Assembly (NCBI GenBank): GCA_020630735.1
Contig: JAHDIP010000021.1
Span: 1 to 44,310 of the forward strand
Length of the DNA: 44,310 nucleotides
Direction of reading: 5' to 3'
Source: Saprospiraceae bacterium
GTDB taxonomy: Bacteria > Bacteroidota > Bacteroidia > Chitinophagales > Saprospiraceae
This document shows positions 1-9,240 of this stretch, in pieces. Below the pieces are notes generated by a model. The model was given only the letters and a program-made list of their open reading frames with translations, ran no database searches and had not been told where the DNA came from. Both the position numbers and the translations under genes were made by a program. Each line of letters opens with the position of its first letter. Position 1 is the first letter of the stretch.

Positions 1-1
1 A

Positions 2-430
2 AAATCATTCAAAGAAATCGGTTTTACAGGTAAAAACATCGAACCGATTTTGGCTAAAAACGAATTAGCTTTAGCAGCTTTTCAGAAGTATAAAAAAAAC
101 AGAAAAAATGGATTGATCGCTATGGGTATACCTCTGGCTGCGGGTGTTACCATTTTTATTATAGATGTTGTCGAATCGGAAAAAAGAAAAAATTCCTGTT
201 CTTTCTTGTGTGGACCAATTGAAGGAGTAGCAGCTTTGTTTGGAGCAGGAATAGTAGGCTTTGTCATCAACCTTCCTTTTAAATACGTAGCTAATGATCA
301 CCTGAAAAAGAGTGTAGCTCACTATAATGGCGAAAAAACTGGAGTATTGCCTTCCGAATACCAAAAGCCAACTTTTCAGATTGGTACAAGTAAATATGAT
401 CTTGGTTTATCGTTTGCTGTAATTTTTTAA
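2..430 (+). CDS. small membrane protein, 5' truncated by window edge
   Basis: The reading frame is open from base 2, so the gene starts outside the window; a TTG at 50 is internal and not needed as a start. About 142 residues are visible. There are two hydrophobic stretches, one around GLIAMGIPLAAGVTIFIID and one around GVAALFGAGIVGFVI, with a polar Cys-containing segment (KNSCSFLCGP) between them. The last residues (LGLSFAVIF) alternate hydrophobic residues and end in Phe, as often seen at the C-terminus of small Bacteroidota envelope proteins. I do not recognise a family. A two-pass membrane or envelope protein is inferred from hydrophobicity only. The next gene on the same strand begins 76 bases later. 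Confidence 0.6.
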   Translation, partial: KSFKEIGFTGKNIEPILAKNELALAAFQKYKKNRKNGLIAMGIPLAAGVTIFIIDVVESEKRKNSCSFLCGPIEGVAALFGAGIVGFVINLPFKYVANDHLKKSVAHYNGEKTGVLPSEYQKPTFQIGTSKYDLGLSFAVIF

Positions 431-506
431 TGAGAATAGATTTTATCTGAAAAAATTGTATTCTTGTGGAACAAAACCAAAACAATAAAACGTTGTTATA
501 ATCTAT

Positions 507-941
507 ATGAATACAATTGCATCATCGAAGATTAATGACCAATCTCCCATCCTTTTATTTGATGGGGTATGTAATTTATGTAATGGATTCATTCAATTTA
601 TCATCAAACGGGATAAAGAGGCTGTTTTTCGGTTTGCTTCTCTTCAATCATCTGTAGGGCAAACTTTATTAAAAGACTACCATTTACCCACCGATTCAGT
701 TGATACTGTTGTACTAATTGAAGATCGAAAAAGTTATACACGCTCTACAGTACCACTACGAATCGCCAAACGACTAGGTGGACTTTGGAGTTTATTATAT
801 GTCTTCATCCTAATACCTCCCCCAATTCGAGACTTTATTTATAACTGGATAGCTAAAAACAGGTACAAATGGTTTGGAAAAGAAGACCAATGCATGATTC
901 CGACACCTGATTTAAAGAAACGTTTTTTAGATAATGCTTAG
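507..941 (+). CDS. DCC-family thiol-disulfide oxidoreductase-like protein (DUF393)
   Basis: A 144-residue protein with the family signature near its N-terminus: ILLFDGVCNLCNGFIQFIIKRD, i.e. the DxxCxxC element (D19, C22, C25) that gives the DCC family its name. Downstream it keeps the family's FASLQS segment and the hydrophobic stretch SLLYVFILIPPPIRDFIYNWIAKNRY. Family members are small predicted redox proteins with a thioredoxin-like CxxC, and their substrates are mostly unknown. It starts at an ATG and has the usual family length. It lies upstream of asnS on the same strand, but asnS appears to have its own promoter, so co-function is not implied. The family call is firm; the cellular role is not known. 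Confidence 0.85.
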   Translation: MNTIASSKINDQSPILLFDGVCNLCNGFIQFIIKRDKEAVFRFASLQSSVGQTLLKDYHLPTDSVDTVVLIEDRKSYTRSTVPLRIAKRLGGLWSLLYVFILIPPPIRDFIYNWIAKNRYKWFGKEDQCMIPTPDLKKRFLDNA

Positions 942-980
942 TCCAATTCTTCCTATTTCAAATGTCAATAATATAAATAC

Positions 981-1011
981 TTGACCTTTCCTATTTTTAT
1001 AAGTATTTTCG
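981..1011 (+). promoter_or_regulatory. probable asnS promoter
   Basis: TTG at 981-983 is followed after 20 bases by TATTTTCG at 1004-1011. This is one base from the Bacteroidota -7 consensus TAnnTTTG, and the spacing is close to the usual 17-19. The predicted transcript would start near 1018, about 50 bases before the asnS ATG. Confidence 0.5.
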
Positions 1012-1068
1012 CACATTCTTTTTACAAAAAAAGAAAGAATACATTTTTCACTTAATCTATATAATCTA

Positions 1069-2520
1069 ATGGAAGTGACGACGACACTTAGACGATCAGA
1101 AATAAAAGATATCTTAAATGCTCCTAAAGTTAATGAAACTGTCTTAGTAAAAGGATGGGTAAGAGCATTCAGAGCAAAACGTTTTATCGCCCTTAATGAT
1201 GGTTCTACCATTAATAATATCCAAATATTTGTAGATGAGGAGAAAGGCTTTGATGATGAATTGTTGAAAGGGATCAGTTTTCACGCATGTATCGCTGTAT
1301 CAGGTCAGCTTGTAGAGTCTCAAGGTGCTGGACAATCTGTAGAAATTGTAGCTGATAAGATCGAAGTATTAGGAACTTCTAATCCTGACGAATACCCATT
1401 GCAGCCTAAGCGCCAAACGATGGAGTATCTTCGAGAAAAGGCACACTTCAGAATGCGTACTAATACCTTTAGTGCTGTTTTTAGAATTCGCCATGCGATT
1501 GCCTTTGCTGTTCATAAATTTTATAATGATCGTGGCTATTATTACATGCATACACCTATCATTACGGGGAGTGATGCCGAAGGAGCTGGTGAAATGTTTA
1601 GAGTAACAACCTTCGATGCCAATAGCGCCCCTACTAATGAAGATGGTTCTGTAAATTGGAAAGAAGACTTTTTTGGTAAACAAACTAACCTAACGGTTTC
1701 AGGTCAGCTTCAAGCAGAAGTTGCAGCATTAGCTCTTGGTAAAGTATATACTTTTGGTCCAACCTTCCGTGCGGAGAATTCGAATACTTCTCGTCACCTT
1801 GCTGAGTTTTGGATGATTGAGCCTGAAGTTGCTTTCGCTGATATTTATGACGACATGGATTTGGCAGAAGATTTTGTCAAATACTTGATCAACTATGTTC
1901 TTGATAATTATGCCGATGATCTTGAAGTCTTAGATAAGAGAATACAAGAGGAAGAAAAGAATATGAAAAAGGAGTTGCGCCGTCCAATGGGATTGATAGA
2001 AACACTTCGTTTTGTTGTGGAGAATGATTTTGAACGAATTACCTACACCGATGCAATTAATATTCTACTAAACTCTAAACCACATAAAAAAGGTAAGTTT
2101 GAGTTCCCTATCGAATGGGGAGCTGACTTGCAAGCAGAACACGAACGTTGGTTGGTCGAAAAAAAGTTTAAAAAACCTGTCATAGTACGTGATTATCCAA
2201 AAGATATTAAGGCATTTTATATGCGCCAGAATGATGATGGTAAAACGGTAGCGGCTATGGATGTATTATTCCCTGGTATTGGGGAGGTTATTGGTGGTTC
2301 GCAAAGGGAGGAACGTCTCGATTTATTGAAAAAACGTATGGCTGAAATGAATATTCATGAAGAAGAGTTATCATGGTACTTAGACTTACGTAAATTTGGA
2401 GGTACTCCTCATGCTGGCTTTGGATTAGGTTTTGAGCGAATTGTCTTATTTATTACTGGTATGGGTAATATTAGAGATGTTATTCCATTTCCTCGAACTC
2501 CAGGTAATGCAGAGTTTTAA
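1069..2520 (+). CDS. asnS: asparagine--tRNA ligase
   Basis: A 483-residue class IIb aminoacyl-tRNA synthetase that charges tRNA-Asn with asparagine in the cytoplasm. The N-terminal OB-fold anticodon-binding domain is visible around residues 25-100 ([20 protein letters not shown]). The catalytic domain carries motif 2 ([21 protein letters not shown] region) and motif 3 near the C-terminus ([30 protein letters not shown] region). The C-terminal PFPRTPG ending fits AsnRS better than AspRS, which has a large insertion absent here. The length is slightly above the common 460-470 residues, mostly in a charged insert around residues 290-310. It starts at ATG 1069 and is followed by a strong terminator. 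Confidence 0.96.
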   Translation: MEVTTTLRRSEIKDILNAPKVNETVLVKGWVRAFRAKRFIALNDGSTINNIQIFVDEEKGFDDELLKGISFHACIAVSGQLVESQGAGQSVEIVADKIEVLGTSNPDEYPLQPKRQTMEYLREKAHFRMRTNTFSAVFRIRHAIAFAVHKFYNDRGYYYMHTPIITGSDAEGAGEMFRVTTFDANSAPTNEDGSVNWKEDFFGKQTNLTVSGQLQAEVAALALGKVYTFGPTFRAENSNTSRHLAEFWMIEPEVAFADIYDDMDLAEDFVKYLINYVLDNYADDLEVLDKRIQEEEKNMKKELRRPMGLIETLRFVVENDFERITYTDAINILLNSKPHKKGKFEFPIEWGADLQAEHERWLVEKKFKKPVIVRDYPKDIKAFYMRQNDDGKTVAAMDVLFPGIGEVIGGSQREERLDLLKKRMAEMNIHEEELSWYLDLRKFGGTPHAGFGLGFERIVLFITGMGNIRDVIPFPRTPGNAEF

Positions 2521-2563
2521 GCTAAGTATTGATCAAAGAATAATATAGCTTCTTATTAGCAGT

Positions 2564-2599
2564 AAAAAAGGGATAGTGATTTCACACTATCTCTTTTTT
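2564..2599 (+). terminator. Rho-independent terminator after asnS
   Basis: The stem pairs 2564-2578 with 2585-2599 (AAAAAAGGGATAGTG with its complement, one G-T pair), with a 6-base loop and a T run. It lies 44 bases after the asnS stop. The A-tract/T-tract symmetry would let it work in both directions. Confidence 0.8.
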
Positions 2600-3084
2600 A
2601 TTTTACTTTCTAAGTTATCTTGTAAAGTATCATATAAGCTACAAACCTATCCTTATTGCTTAAGAGTTATCGTTAGTAACTACTTTAGATATTTAGCAAT
2701 CTGAAAACCATTTTAGCCGCAGTATATATTAATTATTTTTTTTACATATATTTTTTGCCTGTCATTTTAGGTACATTTTTTGTTTGATTATTTAGATTAA
2801 ATAGATAACTTAAAAGTGGTAAAAAGAGTTTTTCCCTTGTATTTTTTTCTAATTTATGCTATCTTACTAAGGTAATTTGAAATAAAGAATTACTTCCTTC
2901 CCTCTATAAATTCATTATCCCCTGATAATTAGTCAACAACATACTATTAAAATATTTAATCCATTTAGCCATTTTATGAATAGATATAATCAAACAGTTA
3001 CTTAGAACATAAGTATTTAGGATAATCCCTGTATACTGTAAATGAGAAATCGGTAGTATTTAAAAATATTGCCTCAAAATTACG
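2600..3084. other. AT-rich intergenic region
   Basis: About 485 bases between the asnS terminator and the next lipoprotein gene. I see no coding potential on either strand. It holds a degraded copy of repeat family A at about 2665-2727 and is otherwise long runs of A and T. No promoter could be assigned with confidence. Confidence 0.5.
2665..2727 (+). repeat. degenerate partial copy of repeat family A
   Basis: The segment around GCAATCTGAAAACCATTTT (2696-2714), followed by a GTATA end at about 2722-2726, resembles the right half of the full family A copy at 9841-9947 (GTAATCCGAAAACCATTTT then GTATA). The left half is not recognisable. Seen by eye only; a remnant is inferred. Confidence 0.45.
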
Positions 3085-3696
3085 ATGAGAACAAAAGTTA
3101 TAAGCCTTTTTTTATTGTTTAGTACACTTTACCTTTCTAGTATAGTAGGCTGTCAAAAATGTAACGACATTCAGACATACTTTAAGGTATTGGACTTATT
3201 TGTCAAAAATGCAACAAAGACAGATACCAATAGACTCGGCTTTACAGAAGTAGATGCGAATACAACTGTTTCTTATCAAGATTACTATATTGTTCTTACT
3301 GTTGGAGTCGAATATTTTTCTGATGCCAGCAATTATTTTTCCAATCCTTTTATGGGTACCGCTTATGCTTGCGATTCGCCCGATCCTTTAGCTGCTGAAA
3401 AAATTACTGAGTTAACCGTTTATAGTAATGCTGATCTTCGACTGACTGGAGATGTAGTAATTCCTGCAGGAAGTTCCTTAAATGAATATTTTGGTGTAGA
3501 TTTGGAGGGCGATAATATCACAACAATTAGTGATTTTGTCAAAAGTGACCTTAGTCATCCAACAGAAGAAATATTATTTTTGTATTTAAATCAGGCACCT
3601 AGTGTCAACCAAATGCATCAATTTAATGTTTATTATGAGTTGGATAGCGGAAACGTCTATTCAGAAAAAACATCAAATATTATTCTTTCACAATAG
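3085..3696 (+). CDS. hypothetical lipoprotein
   Basis: A 203-residue protein with a lipoprotein signal peptide: a basic start (MRTK), a hydrophobic core, and the lipobox-like SIVGC with the acceptor Cys at about residue 23, followed by a second Cys in QKCND. The rest is polar and beta-rich in appearance, with repeated aromatic/hydroxyl residues and no motif I can name. Processing by LspA, encoded elsewhere in this window, is expected. It starts at ATG 3085 without a visible Shine-Dalgarno, as is normal in this phylum. The ABC ATPase gene follows 52 bases later on the same strand, so co-transcription is possible, but a functional link is not shown. Function unknown. Confidence 0.7.
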   Translation: MRTKVISLFLLFSTLYLSSIVGCQKCNDIQTYFKVLDLFVKNATKTDTNRLGFTEVDANTTVSYQDYYIVLTVGVEYFSDASNYFSNPFMGTAYACDSPDPLAAEKITELTVYSNADLRLTGDVVIPAGSSLNEYFGVDLEGDNITTISDFVKSDLSHPTEEILFLYLNQAPSVNQMHQFNVYYELDSGNVYSEKTSNIILSQ

Positions 3697-3748
3697 ATTT
3701 CATCTCTAAACTAGTTTATTTGAGCATGAAATCAACCAAAGGATACCA

Positions 3749-4423
3749 ATGCTCGAAGTAAAAAATCTTTCCAAATCCTATAATAGTGGCAATCGCCAAC
3801 TAACTGTCCTCGAAAATGTCAATTTTAAATTAAATACTGGTGATAGTTTTTCTATCGTTGGTTCTTCTGGTAGTGGCAAAACAACCTTACTTGGTCTTTG
3901 TGCTGGACTAGATCGACCAAGCACTGGCTCCGTTATTTTAAATAATATTGCCCTAGATAACTTAAGTGAAGATGAACGTGCTGCTATACGAAACGAACAT
4001 GTTGGTTTTATTTTCCAAAACTTCCAACTTATTCCTACCTTAACTGCCCTAGAGAATGTCATGATTCCGTTGGAACTTCGTGGCGCCCAAAACGCTAGAA
4101 AACAAAGTTTAGAATTACTTGATCGTGTTGGCTTAGCGGATCGACATCATCACTATCCGCTTCAGCTATCGGGAGGTGAGCAACAACGTGTATCTCTAGC
4201 TAGAGCTTTTTCCAATCAACCAAAAATCTTGTTTGCTGACGAGCCCACAGGTAACCTAGATGAGGAAACAAGTGCTACTGTCGAACAACTTATTTTTGAT
4301 CTTAATCGAGAACTAGGAACTACTCTTATCATGGTAACACATGATCTAGACTTAGCTGCAAAAACACAGCACACCATCCGCCTAAAAGGAGGTCGTGTCA
4401 TCGAGACTTCTCTTGACAGTTAA
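3749..4423 (+). CDS. ABC transporter ATP-binding protein, LolD/MacB type
   Basis: A 224-residue cytoplasmic ATPase with a complete nucleotide-binding set: Walker A GSSGSGKT (38-45), Q-loop within GFIFQNFQL, signature LSGGEQQR (140-147), Walker B ILFADEPTGNLD (from 160) and the H-loop His in MVTHDLDLA (198). Length and sequence match the LolD/YbbA/MacB branch, whose members power extraction or export by FtsX-like permeases. No FtsX-like permease is adjacent on either side, so the partner and substrate cannot be named and I give no symbol. It converges with the TonB-receptor-like gene and overlaps it by four bases at the stop codons. Confidence 0.9.
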   Translation: MLEVKNLSKSYNSGNRQLTVLENVNFKLNTGDSFSIVGSSGSGKTTLLGLCAGLDRPSTGSVILNNIALDNLSEDERAAIRNEHVGFIFQNFQLIPTLTALENVMIPLELRGAQNARKQSLELLDRVGLADRHHHYPLQLSGGEQQRVSLARAFSNQPKILFADEPTGNLDEETSATVEQLIFDLNRELGTTLIMVTHDLDLAAKTQHTIRLKGGRVIETSLDS

Positions 4424-6873
4424 AAGCCTATTCCACCGCCACCGCCTTGATAATTACCTCCTGGGCGACCTCTAGATTTCTTTTGATTTAGACGATAATT
4501 AAACGTTAGTAAAAATTGACGGGCACGCCATTGGAAGCTAGACTCTGCATAATATGTTTCTGGCAAATCAGTAATTGATCGCCACTTACGAGTATTGAAG
4601 ACGTCCTTAACACTAAATGTAAGTGTACCTTTTCCTTTCAATATATCTTTCGACAGCCCCGTATCTACACTATAAAAAGCAAGAGTTCGTCCTTGTGTCG
4701 TTTCGTTTGGTGCTCTATAATTAAACGATGTTTGGAAAGTAATGTCTTTCAGAATAGTCATTCTAGAATTGGCTCTTGTTTGCCAAGTATAGGTATCACT
4801 TGTCAACGTTTGACCTTCATAAAGTCCTTCAGATATTGCTCGATAAAAATTAAAATTTGCATTTAACTTCCACCACTTAAGCAGTTCATACGAAATATTC
4901 ATCTCTACCCCATACGCATCTTGCGACGATAGATTAATCGGCAATCGAAGAGTTGTTCCATTAGCATTGATGCTTGTCACGCGTTCGATAACACCTGTCC
5001 GATAACGATAATAAACACTGGAGAGAAAAGAACCTTTTTCAAAATACTTGAGATAGCCTACTTCATAAGAATCTGTATACTCAGGATCAAGGTCAGGATT
5101 TCCTGTAAATAAATTTCGATTATCACTGTATGTAAAAAAGGGTAATAAATACCAAAATCTAGGCCGACTCAATCGGCGACTATAACTCACTTGAAATTGA
5201 TCTGTTTCTGATAATTCATATGTAAAATGAGCACTTGGGAACCAATTGAGATAAGTTCTAGGGTTTACTTCATTCGTTAATAGCAATGCTGTTGTTATAT
5301 CAGAATATTCCGTTCGTAACCCAAACTGATAGGAAATGTTATTCCATTTGTTGCCATACATTAAGTAAGCTGCATAAATGTTTTCGTCGTAACGTAGCTT
5401 GTTGAAAAAGTCGGGTACTACTTCCCAATTATTTTCGCCTAAGAAATTTTCTACCTTAAAATCATTTTGAATCGTTCGAACACTTGCTTTCAAACCAGCT
5501 TCAAATTTTCCATCTTTACCAAGTGGATGAACATAGTCTGTTTGTACAAACCAATTCACTTGATCTTCAGAACTTTCGGAACGTTGAAATATTGGATTAA
5601 CAGTAGTACTAGTTTCGTCGTATGTTCCGATCTCTGTATCGTCTCCTTGAATGTATTTAAAATCAACGGTAAGTTTGTGATCTTCCGTTGTAAAAAGACG
5701 CTGATAACTTAAGGCAGCTTCTCCATTTATTTTTGTTTCTTCTTCATCGTTAATTCGTACTGTACGATTTAGTAAGTTAAGACCTGCATCAAAATCATTA
5801 TACGTAACCGTTGCTAGATTGTCACCAGCAGAGTACTTCGTCAAAATAGATGCAGTCAATATATTTTGCTCGTTGATATACCAATCCGTTCCTAATTGGA
5901 TATTCCCTGATAAGCCACCTCGTTCGTGTGTGCGATCTACCTCCGACCGACTGTCGAGCAGACCATTATTATAAAAATCTTGATAGTTGTACCCATTTCC
6001 AGGTCCGTTACGATAGTTTACACCAAAATTAGAGAAGAAATTGAATTGTTTTCGTCGTAGATTTAAGCTATAAGAAGCTCCAAAGTTTTCGGGATAGCCC
6101 GCCGTCAAACTAAATGAACCATTGACCCCTTTTTTCTTTCCTTTTTTCAATACAATATTGATAATACCAACTTCTCCTTCTGCATCATATCGAGCCGACG
6201 GATTGGTAATGACTTCAACACTCTGTATCATATCGCCTTGCATTTGTTTCAAAGCATCTGTACCAGATATACCGACTAAACCCGACGGCTTTCCATCTAT
6301 TAGAATTCGCACATTTTCACTACCACGCAGACTTACATTCCCATCTACATCTACTGAAACAGAAGGAACATTTTCTAAAATTTCAGATGCATTATTTCCT
6401 GTATTCGCCAAATCTTTTCCGACATTAAAAACTCGTTTATCAAGCTTCAGTTCCATTTGACTTTTTTCGGCAACTACTTCCACTTCTTCCAACATCATTG
6501 AGTTTTCAGTCAATAATATATCACCCAAATCAACCCATTGTTTTTCTTTAGTCAAAACAATGTCAGTGATCGTTTTTTTATTGTAAGAAAGAAATTCCAC
6601 TTCAATGTAATACCTCCCTGGTTGTGTGACAATAGAAAACCGCCCCTTCTCGTCAGTAATCGTACCATCTGCTAATGTTTTATCTTCTTTGTACAAAGAA
6701 ACTGTAGCATAATCGAGTGGTGCTTTGGTCGTTTCATTTAGCACTTTCCCCTTCAAGGTAATTTCTACTTTAGTACCTCCTTTTCCTTTCCAGTTACCTT
6801 GCTGGGCAAAAGTACTGAGTGAAAATAAAAGAAAAAATATTATCAAAAAACTAGTATAGTGGTCGTTCGTCAT
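4420..6873 (-). CDS. TonB-dependent receptor-like outer membrane beta-barrel protein
   Basis: An 817-residue outer-membrane protein. The N-terminus has a signal peptide ending near TFAQQ. Residues about 35-115 form a carboxypeptidase-regulatory-like beta-sandwich (GKVLNETTKAPLDYATVSLY...GRFSIVTQPGRYYIEVEF). A plug-like domain follows at about 125-245, with VFNVGKDLANTGNNASEILENVPSVSV and the VSLRGSENVRILIDGKPSGL segment. The rest is a long barrel rich in aromatic, alternating strands. This matches the outer-membrane beta-barrel family common in Bacteroidota (OMP_b-brl_3 type) more than a classic siderophore or SusC receptor. The tail is glycine-rich (GGNYQGGGGGIGF) and ends in Phe. There is no SusD-like partner nearby and the substrate is unknown. 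Its stop overlaps that of the ABC ATPase gene. Confidence 0.88.
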   Translation of the reverse strand: MTNDHYTSFLIIFFLLFSLSTFAQQGNWKGKGGTKVEITLKGKVLNETTKAPLDYATVSLYKEDKTLADGTITDEKGRFSIVTQPGRYYIEVEFLSYNKKTITDIVLTKEKQWVDLGDILLTENSMMLEEVEVVAEKSQMELKLDKRVFNVGKDLANTGNNASEILENVPSVSVDVDGNVSLRGSENVRILIDGKPSGLVGISGTDALKQMQGDMIQSVEVITNPSARYDAEGEVGIINIVLKKGKKKGVNGSFSLTAGYPENFGASYSLNLRRKQFNFFSNFGVNYRNGPGNGYNYQDFYNNGLLDSRSEVDRTHERGGLSGNIQLGTDWYINEQNILTASILTKYSAGDNLATVTYNDFDAGLNLLNRTVRINDEEETKINGEAALSYQRLFTTEDHKLTVDFKYIQGDDTEIGTYDETSTTVNPIFQRSESSEDQVNWFVQTDYVHPLGKDGKFEAGLKASVRTIQNDFKVENFLGENNWEVVPDFFNKLRYDENIYAAYLMYGNKWNNISYQFGLRTEYSDITTALLLTNEVNPRTYLNWFPSAHFTYELSETDQFQVSYSRRLSRPRFWYLLPFFTYSDNRNLFTGNPDLDPEYTDSYEVGYLKYFEKGSFLSSVYYRYRTGVIERVTSINANGTTLRLPINLSSQDAYGVEMNISYELLKWWKLNANFNFYRAISEGLYEGQTLTSDTYTWQTRANSRMTILKDITFQTSFNYRAPNETTQGRTLAFYSVDTGLSKDILKGKGTLTFSVKDVFNTRKWRSITDLPETYYAESSFQWRARQFLLTFNYRLNQKKSRGRPGGNYQGGGGGIGF

Positions 6874-7024
6874 GTTTAATTAATTTGGATACAAAGATGA
6901 GACAATTAAACAGACAGAAGTCTTTTTAGATGTGCAAAAAATGTTAAGAAAATGTTAAGTGTGTGATGGTGAGTTGGAGTACAATATTAAAAAATAGGCA
7001 TAAAGTTTTACGACTTTCTAGGTT

Positions 7025-7783
7025 TTAAACCCAATCTAATTTTTTCAAAACTTCTTCTTTTTCTCGTCTACTTAGGGGCACATGCATATTGCCTAAATCA
7101 ACAACACTGTCTTCTAAATTAACCGATTTTATTTTTGTAATATTTACGATATAACTTCGATGGGTCTGAATAAAGAGCTTGCTATCCAATTTTTTTTCAA
7201 GCATTTCTTTTAAAGACATTCTTATTAAGAATTTTTTATCCATTGTATAAATTTGCGTATACCTGCCATCAGCTTCTAAATAGAATATATCTTCAATCTT
7301 TATTTTCACAAGCTCATTTCTTTTTTTAACAAAAAGAAAATCTTTTTCTTGAGTAGGAAGTTCTTCTTCTACATTAAGGTCATAAGTATCTATTTTGCTA
7401 GGTTTGGCAAGCAGCTGCTTAACAATAAGTTCAACTGTTGTTTTTAGTTGAGCATCACTGAATGGTTTTATAATATAAGCAACAGGATTGGTTCTAATAA
7501 TTCTTTTAGAAGTTCTATTATCATGTAAAGAAGTAATAAATATAATTGGAATTTCCCACTGCTGATGAATCATATCTGTCAACTCTATACCATCATATTC
7601 TCCTTCGATATTAACATCCATCAAAATCAAATCAGGTTGAGATGTTTCTAATAATTTTAGGGCATCTTCACTATTATCAACCGTTCCAAAATGTTGATAG
7701 CCTAATTTGTCAATTTGCATTTCCATCTTATCGGCCATCAGCCCTTCATCCTCAACTATCATTATTTTAAACGTTGTTTCCAT
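7025..7783 (-). CDS. LytTR-family response regulator
   Basis: A 252-residue two-domain regulator. The receiver domain (about 5-125) has the acidic pair E11/D12, the phospho-acceptor D56 in LILMDVN, T84 in IIFITS and K106 in YIIKPF, so all residues for phosphorylation are present. A short linker leads to a LytTR DNA-binding domain (about 147-250), recognised by VKIKIEDIFYLEADGRYTQIY and FIQTHRSYIVN. No histidine kinase is encoded beside it, so it is an orphan in this window. The upstream DNA has a TAnnTTTG box and two short palindromes suitable for autoregulation. Target genes are unknown. Confidence 0.93.
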   Translation of the reverse strand: METTFKIMIVEDEGLMADKMEMQIDKLGYQHFGTVDNSEDALKLLETSQPDLILMDVNIEGEYDGIELTDMIHQQWEIPIIFITSLHDNRTSKRIIRTNPVAYIIKPFSDAQLKTTVELIVKQLLAKPSKIDTYDLNVEEELPTQEKDFLFVKKRNELVKIKIEDIFYLEADGRYTQIYTMDKKFLIRMSLKEMLEKKLDSKLFIQTHRSYIVNITKIKSVNLEDSVVDLGNMHVPLSRREKEEVLKKLDWV

Positions 7784-7805
7784 TTGTTGTATTTATGTTT
7801 AAGTT

Positions 7806-7860
7806 CTAAGCAGTACTTAGTCAAATCTATTTTGGGTTTTATCAGCTACTATTAATAGCT
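7806..7860 (-). promoter_or_regulatory. probable promoter and operator region of the LytTR regulator
   Basis: Read on the minus strand, TAGATTTG (7822-7829) fits the TAnnTTTG -7 box of Bacteroidota. It is flanked by two inverted repeats: CTAAG-N5-CTTAG at 7806-7820, at or just after the predicted start point, and AGCTACTATTAATAGCT at 7844-7860, across the -33 position. No TTG is seen at -33, which would suit an activated promoter. The palindromes are seen directly; an operator role is inferred. Confidence 0.45.
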
Positions 7861-7898
7861 ATAACAAAAATTACTCCTTATTATAATTCTACAAAACG

Positions 7899-9200
7899 CT
7901 ATTCTGCTAAAGGAATGATGTCAACTTTCAGCCATTTCGCTAATTTATCATAAATTCGTTGGCGTTCTTCTTCAGAAAAATGAATAATTCTAGTAGAATG
8001 TGAACCTCCTTTTTTCACCATTCTCAAGGCATCAATTTTAGGAGAAGGCTCTACACCACAAGCCGTCCAAGTATCTAATTCGCCGTAAATATATAAAATT
8101 CGTTTGCCTTTATTTACAGCATATTCTGATACTTCCTTTAAGTAAGGCGTATACGTTAAATCGACATCTTTTGGTCCAAAAATTAAGTTGGTAGGATTCG
8201 GCACCGCTACTAATAAGTCTTTAACGTGGTCTTTCAAAAACCCGTAATAGCCAAGCTCTGTAAGAAACTGATAGAAAGAAGGTAAAAAATAGTCGTATGT
8301 TCCATCACTATAAAAATCAAAGCTTACAATAGCATTGATATAATCAAAATAGGCTTGATTACTTGCAGTTGCATCAGGAATTTCTTCACATTTCCCACTC
8401 CATTGCCAAAACGAAAAAGTAAACTCTAATATCGCATATTCCACTGCAGCAGCTGTACCTATTTTCGTAAACGCTATATTGTGGTTTACCGAAAAGGTAT
8501 CTAGCATATAAATAAGTTCTTCTCGTTTTTCTAAAGCATTTCGTTGAAAATCTGAAAGTTTTTTACGACAAGTATTCGAACCAATTGTTAGTATATGCTC
8601 ATCTGTTCGCTTATCTTCTTGAGCTAAAGCTAGAGGCGCAACATAGGGTACTGATACACAAACATCTTTTGGATATTTACTTTTGTAGATCAAAGCTGTT
8701 GTACCTCCTTTGCTAATTCCAGTACTTACCCATTTTTTCTTATAAATCTTACCAAATAATTTTCGGATACGATGCAAATCCTCTACAGCCTGATCATTGG
8801 TTAAATACTTCCAATCTACTTTATCAGGTTTTGACTTTCCCATGTAGCGATATTCTACATCTAATAAATTTCCTTGAACAATTTTCGAAATCTCATTGGT
8901 TTGATAGCGACCAGTATATCCTTCTGTCTCTATTACCATTGGTTTCTTAATATCGCTGTGTGATAAATATATTCGTTGCTGAAAAGATCCTGCACTAGGA
9001 TTGCTATGGTCTAAAGGCTGAGTAAGCATAATTTCGTATGCTGCTGAAAAATGATCTTTAGCTTCTAATTCTTTAAAGGTCGCATTTGGAATGCGCTTTT
9101 TTAACATGTCCAAAATATCGGTAGCCTTTTGGGCTTCAATAGTAGTCGAACAAAACAATAAAAAAGCAACAAAATAGACTATAGAAATTGAAGATTTCAT
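7899..9200 (-). CDS. S37-like (PS-10 family) secreted serine peptidase
   Basis: A 433-residue exported protein. A signal peptide (FVAFLLFCSTTIEAQ) is followed by an alpha/beta-hydrolase-type domain resembling the S37/PS-10 tripeptidyl aminopeptidase family. The nucleophile is expected at Ser163 in VSTGISKGGTTAL. The acid is likely D376 in YIYGELDTW and the histidine H401 in KKGGSHSTR. The conserved N-terminal segment QPLDHSNP...FQQRIYLSH fits the S28/S37 clan. It has no type IX sorting domain, so a periplasmic location is most likely. ogt lies 40 bases upstream on the same strand and may be co-transcribed, with no obvious functional tie. The family is fairly certain; the substrate is not known. 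Confidence 0.82.
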   Translation of the reverse strand: MKSSISIVYFVAFLLFCSTTIEAQKATDILDMLKKRIPNATFKELEAKDHFSAAYEIMLTQPLDHSNPSAGSFQQRIYLSHSDIKKPMVIETEGYTGRYQTNEISKIVQGNLLDVEYRYMGKSKPDKVDWKYLTNDQAVEDLHRIRKLFGKIYKKKWVSTGISKGGTTALIYKSKYPKDVCVSVPYVAPLALAQEDKRTDEHILTIGSNTCRKKLSDFQRNALEKREELIYMLDTFSVNHNIAFTKIGTAAAVEYAILEFTFSFWQWSGKCEEIPDATASNQAYFDYINAIVSFDFYSDGTYDYFLPSFYQFLTELGYYGFLKDHVKDLLVAVPNPTNLIFGPKDVDLTYTPYLKEVSEYAVNKGKRILYIYGELDTWTACGVEPSPKIDALRMVKKGGSHSTRIIHFSEEERQRIYDKLAKWLKVDIIPLAE

Positions 9201-9240
9201 TATTATAAAGTTGAATTGGGTGCGTCGAAGAAATTAATGG

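Noticed and set aside
1069-2520. Aspartyl-tRNA synthetase
   Set aside because: It lacks the large GAD insertion of bacterial AspRS and has the AsnRS-type C-terminal PFPRTPG end.
3749-4423. Naming the ABC ATPase lolD
   Set aside because: No LolC/LolE-type permease is adjacent, and LolD, YbbA and MacB ATPases cannot be separated by these motifs.
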